Positions 32,938 through 35,443 of a stretch of DNA of 35,443 bases are shown here, piece after piece. Source of the DNA: Cytophagales bacterium (lineage in GTDB: Bacteria > Bacteroidota > Bacteroidia > Cytophagales > Cyclobacteriaceae); NCBI GenBank assembly GCA_027317105.1, contig DAHVFH010000201.1:1-35443 (forward strand), written 5' to 3'. A program made the translations under genes and the position numbers. The notes beneath the pieces were generated by a model that saw only the letters and a program-made list of their open reading frames with translations, ran no database searches and had not been told where the DNA came from. Numbering within the stretch: position 1 is the stretch's first letter; the number at the start of each line of letters is the position of its first letter.

Positions 32938-33981
32938 ATGAAAGATTTAACACCTAAAGAGCTTGGTTATTTTTTCCCAGCTGAATTTGCTCCACATTCA
33001 GCGACTTGGTTAAGCTGGCCACACAAAGAAGCTTCCTGGCCTGGGAAGATGGAAACTATTTTTCCAATCTATGCCAGATTTATAAAATTAGTTGCCGAAG
33101 GAGAAAAGGTAAACATCAATGTGGCGGATGATGCAATGAAACAAACGGCTCTTATTCATCTTTATAAATTGGATGCTGATTTAAATAATGTTCGGTTTTT
33201 CTTTCATCCCACGAACGATGCCTGGTGCCGTGACCATGGCCCTGCGTTTCTCATCAATTTGAGAGAAAAAAAGAAAATGGTGGTGAAATGGAACTACAAT
33301 GCCTGGGGCAACAAGTACCCTCCGTTTGATTTAGATAATCAAATTCCAATTTCGATCGCCAATCATTTTAGCCTGCCATTGGCCAGACCTGGAATCGTTA
33401 TGGAAGGCGGATCGGTTGAGTTTAATGGGAATGGGACTGTCCTTACCACTGCTTCTTGCTTATTAAATCCAAATAGAAATCCTCACCTGACCAAAGCTCA
33501 AATTGAAGAATATCTTATAGATTATTACGGGGTGTCGAATATCTTGTGGTTGGGGGATGGCATTGTCGGTGATGACACAGACGGACACATTGATGACATC
33601 ACCCGGTTCATCAATGAGGATACCGTGGTGACCGTGATTGAATCAGATAAAAACGATGCGAACTATGAGCCGTTGAAGGCCAATCTAGAAATGTTGCAGG
33701 AAATGAAATTGGAAAACGGAAAGGCAATAAATATTGTTGAGTTGCCTATGCCTTCTTCCGTGGTTTACAATGATCAACGGCTCCCTGCCTCCTATGCCAA
33801 TTTTTATATTTCTAACAACTATGTGATAACACCCACTTTCCGCGATAAAAACGATGGAAAGGCGTTGACGATTTTACAAAAGTGTTTTCCAGAAAGAAAA
33901 GTGGTGGGTTTGGATTCGACAGATATTATCTGGGGCCTTGGATCTTTTCATTGCTTGAGTCAGCAAGAACCAGCCATCTAA
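32938..33981 (+). CDS. aguA: Agmatine deiminase
   Basis: Converts agmatine to N-carbamoylputrescine plus ammonia, a step in arginine-derived polyamine synthesis. 347 residues from ATG 32938; the longer reading from a TTG at 32902 adds 12 unsupported residues. Seen: PAEFAPHSATWLSWPHKEASWPG, the substrate region NDAWCRDHGPAFLIN, KWNYNAWGNKYPPFD, MEGGSVEFNGNGTVLTT, GDDTDGHIDDITRFI (the catalytic His/Asp region), and the catalytic Cys about 339 in GSFHCLSQQEPA. The usual partner, N-carbamoylputrescine amidohydrolase, is not in the window. Its stop overlaps the convergent cyclo-ligase stop by four bases. Confidence 0.95.
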   Translation: MKDLTPKELGYFFPAEFAPHSATWLSWPHKEASWPGKMETIFPIYARFIKLVAEGEKVNINVADDAMKQTALIHLYKLDADLNNVRFFFHPTNDAWCRDHGPAFLINLREKKKMVVKWNYNAWGNKYPPFDLDNQIPISIANHFSLPLARPGIVMEGGSVEFNGNGTVLTTASCLLNPNRNPHLTKAQIEEYLIDYYGVSNILWLGDGIVGDDTDGHIDDITRFINEDTVVTVIESDKNDANYEPLKANLEMLQEMKLENGKAINIVELPMPSSVVYNDQRLPASYANFYISNNYVITPTFRDKNDGKALTILQKCFPERKVVGLDSTDIIWGLGSFHCLSQQEPAI

Positions 33982-34550
33982 AAAGAGTAGAACCGATCTG
34001 GGGTGACACAATGTGTCAGTTTCACATCCCGGTGGTTGGCGTCTGAAATTTCGTTCACAGGATCAAATAACGAAAGGCCTATTTTTTTACAATCCGGCCT
34101 ACATTGAGTTAGAAACCGATCATAAAACCCTTTTCCATATCCTACTCGGTTTCCTTCATTGTCAAATGCCAGTAAAGGTACGATTACCAAATCAATTTTA
34201 TCAATCGGGGTGGGTTCACCAAATTGCGGCTCAGGAATTCCCCATTTGTTTTCTTTGATTTGGTCACGGCTTTCAAAATAAAAATGAACGAGTTCATTGT
34301 CCGCGTTCATCTTGGGAATAGCTATCCGGATCTGAGAAAAGTCTTTTTTTAGTCGTGCGATGATCTGCCATGTGTTAGGCTCGCGTTTCTTTTTTAAGGG
34401 AAGAAAGGTGTGAAATGTTAAGATGTCAAAAAGTTCGACAGAAGAGAAAAACGAGGCGCAAAGATTTTGATTTAACAGATCAAATTCGGGCTTGGCTAAA
34501 TCAAATCGCTTGTTTAAAAAATGCTCACGAATTTCTTTCTTGCGATTCAC
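33978..34550 (-). CDS. 5-formyltetrahydrofolate cyclo-ligase
   Basis: Converts 5-formyl-THF to 5,10-methenyl-THF using ATP, recovering an inhibitory folate by-product. 190 residues, usual length. Seen: N-terminal RKKEIREHFLNKRFDL, the central FHTFLPLKKKREPNT, LVHFYFESRDQ, KWGIPEPQFG, LVIVPLLAFDNEGNRVGYGK and the ATP/product motif GYGKGFYDRFL at 137-147. Its ATG overlaps the bshC stop (34547-34550), so it is translationally coupled downstream of bshC. No pathway link with bacillithiol is evident. Confidence 0.93.
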   Translation of the reverse strand: MNRKKEIREHFLNKRFDLAKPEFDLLNQNLCASFFSSVELFDILTFHTFLPLKKKREPNTWQIIARLKKDFSQIRIAIPKMNADNELVHFYFESRDQIKENKWGIPEPQFGEPTPIDKIDLVIVPLLAFDNEGNRVGYGKGFYDRFLTQCRPDCKKIGLSLFDPVNEISDANHRDVKLTHCVTPDRFYSF

Positions 34551-35443
34551 GGAATTAGAACATTATATTGAAAGTCAAGCGGATCGAAGCACTGAATTAG
34601 CTTTTGAATGAAATGTGGATCCTGTTGGTAGAAGTTTAAGAAATTGTCTGTTCGCTCTTGAGGGCTTCCGTTAGGGAAGAGAAAATCCTTAACGGCCTCA
34701 ACTTGTCTGAGTTTGTCAGAATGTTTCCTTTTTTCCGCTCGCGCCATTTTTTTCTCAATAGTGTGTAGCGACTGCACTGCCTTAAGAGTTTTTGCCTCCA
34801 CGTGCTTGTTCAGTGTAATATCAATGGTTGAGGCATGGTCGTTCACTCTTTTGAAAATTTCCTCTGCAGCAATGATCTCCTTTTCGAGTGAAAGGTTGGA
34901 TGAAGAATTTGTTGCAATCCAGTGATTGAACAAACGATTTTTGTCTTCAAACAGATCCTCTAGTTTCAATCCGGTTTTATCAAATTTCTTTTTGATTGGT
35001 TCGTCCAGCACAGCCGCAAAATTGCGCGGCATCAAAATCGGGAAGGGCGTACTGAAATGTTCAAAAACACCTTTCAATTGAAGCCAATAGACAACCTCCG
35101 ATGGCCCGCCCACATAAGCCAGGTTGGGAAGGATAACCTCTTGATATAATGGACGGAGAATGACATTGGGACTGAATTTTTCAGGCTCCTCTGCTATAAG
35201 TTTTTCAATTTCTTTGGCAGTGAACTTTGTTGCCGTGTCGATCACAACAAAATCATCTTCTTTTTTCTCGATTCGCTGGCGAACGTTTTTGTCTGAATAG
35301 AAAAAGTTGATTTCGCGCGCAAATACTTGAGGATGGTAGCCCAGCGATTCTAGCTGCTGATTTTTCTCTTCTACTAATTTTTTGGCGGAATGCGAAAATA
35401 GGTCATCAGAGATGACGGTCTTAAAAAGCGACTTTAACGCTCG
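34547..35443 (-). CDS. bshC: Bacillithiol biosynthesis cysteine-adding enzyme BshC (5' part beyond window)
   Basis: Putative ligase that adds cysteine to glucosaminyl-malate in the last step of bacillithiol synthesis, the main low-molecular-weight thiol in many Firmicutes and Bacteroidota. The frame is open to the right edge: upstream of the GTG at 35245 it continues with VRQRIEKKEDDF and, further up, KTVISDDLFSHSAKKLVEEK, so 35245 is internal. About 298 residues are visible of a usual 530 or so. Seen: ILRPLYQEVILPNLAYVGGP, the family hallmark; VYWLQLKGVFEHF; PILMPRNFAAVLDE; a coiled-coil (KAVQSLHTIEKKMARAEKRK); and FLFPNGSPQERTDNFLNFY. The stop overlaps the start of the cyclo-ligase gene. 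Confidence 0.95.
   Translation of the reverse strand, partial: RALKSLFKTVISDDLFSHSAKKLVEEKNQQLESLGYHPQVFAREINFFYSDKNVRQRIEKKEDDFVVIDTATKFTAKEIEKLIAEEPEKFSPNVILRPLYQEVILPNLAYVGGPSEVVYWLQLKGVFEHFSTPFPILMPRNFAAVLDEPIKKKFDKTGLKLEDLFEDKNRLFNHWIATNSSSNLSLEKEIIAAEEIFKRVNDHASTIDITLNKHVEAKTLKAVQSLHTIEKKMARAEKRKHSDKLRQVEAVKDFLFPNGSPQERTDNFLNFYQQDPHFIQKLIQCFDPLDFQYNVLIP

Noticed and set aside
33978..33981. Four-base overlap of convergent agmatine deiminase and cyclo-ligase stops
   Set aside because: Tail-to-tail overlaps of this size are common and need no special explanation.

Overview
The window looks like a chromosomal segment of a Bacteroidota bacterium, most likely a Cytophagales-type lineage. The signs are several promoters fitting the Bacteroidota pattern (TTG, about 17-19 nt, TAnnTTTG), a bacillithiol enzyme (BshC), a fused isobutyryl-CoA mutase (IcmF), many SAQ/AQ-type signal peptides and lipoboxes, DUF1080/ThuA/DUF2911 families, and mostly Shine-Dalgarno-poor starts. 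This is inference from gene content; no 16S gene or marker set is present. No rRNA, tRNA, CRISPR array, prophage or intact insertion sequence was recognised.

Layout. 1-1884: end of a biotin operon (bioD cut by the left edge, bioA overlapping by ATGA). 1897-3548 (-): membrane-anchored MutS-like ATPase whose N-terminus sits in another frame. 3777-4976: purT. 5075-8452: a large lipoprotein joining ThuA, sugar-dehydrogenase, PKD and cytochrome c domains. 8565-11529: three envelope proteins with low-complexity tracts. 11572-14909: guaA from a strong promoter almost touching its ATG, then a TPR/periplasmic-binding-protein gene whose first codons lie in a MITE-like repeat. 15010-18583: a secreted protein, hutI, apt and a Lon-substrate-domain protein. 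18719-20202: two tandem secreted paralogues, with a strong terminator after each. 20266-23712 (-): icmF. 23787-25350 (-): a membrane DnaJ protein with a frameshifted C-terminus, then a MaoC hydratase. 25428-26711: a Tat-type PLP enzyme. 26728-29210 (-): DUF1080 lipoprotein and CHASE3 histidine kinase operon. 29374-31881: hrpB. 31884-32112 (-): apparent remnant of an RND-efflux adaptor. 32299-33981: DUF2911 protein and agmatine deiminase. 33978-35443 (-): bshC (cut by the right edge) and 5-formyl-THF cyclo-ligase.

Most genes are ordinary housekeeping and envelope functions: biotin synthesis, purine synthesis and salvage (purT, guaA, apt), histidine and branched-acyl degradation (hutI, icmF), polyamine synthesis, folate repair and low-molecular-weight thiol synthesis. 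No defence system or biosynthetic cluster was found. The most unusual signal is short repeats lying in frame inside conserved genes: a heptamer tandem and a palindrome in icmF, a palindrome in hrpB, and an inverted-repeat element supplying the start of the gene after guaA. These look like repeats tolerated as peptide insertions. Two genes (MutS-like, DnaJ) show single-base frameshifts at short homopolymers, which may be sequencing errors or real.
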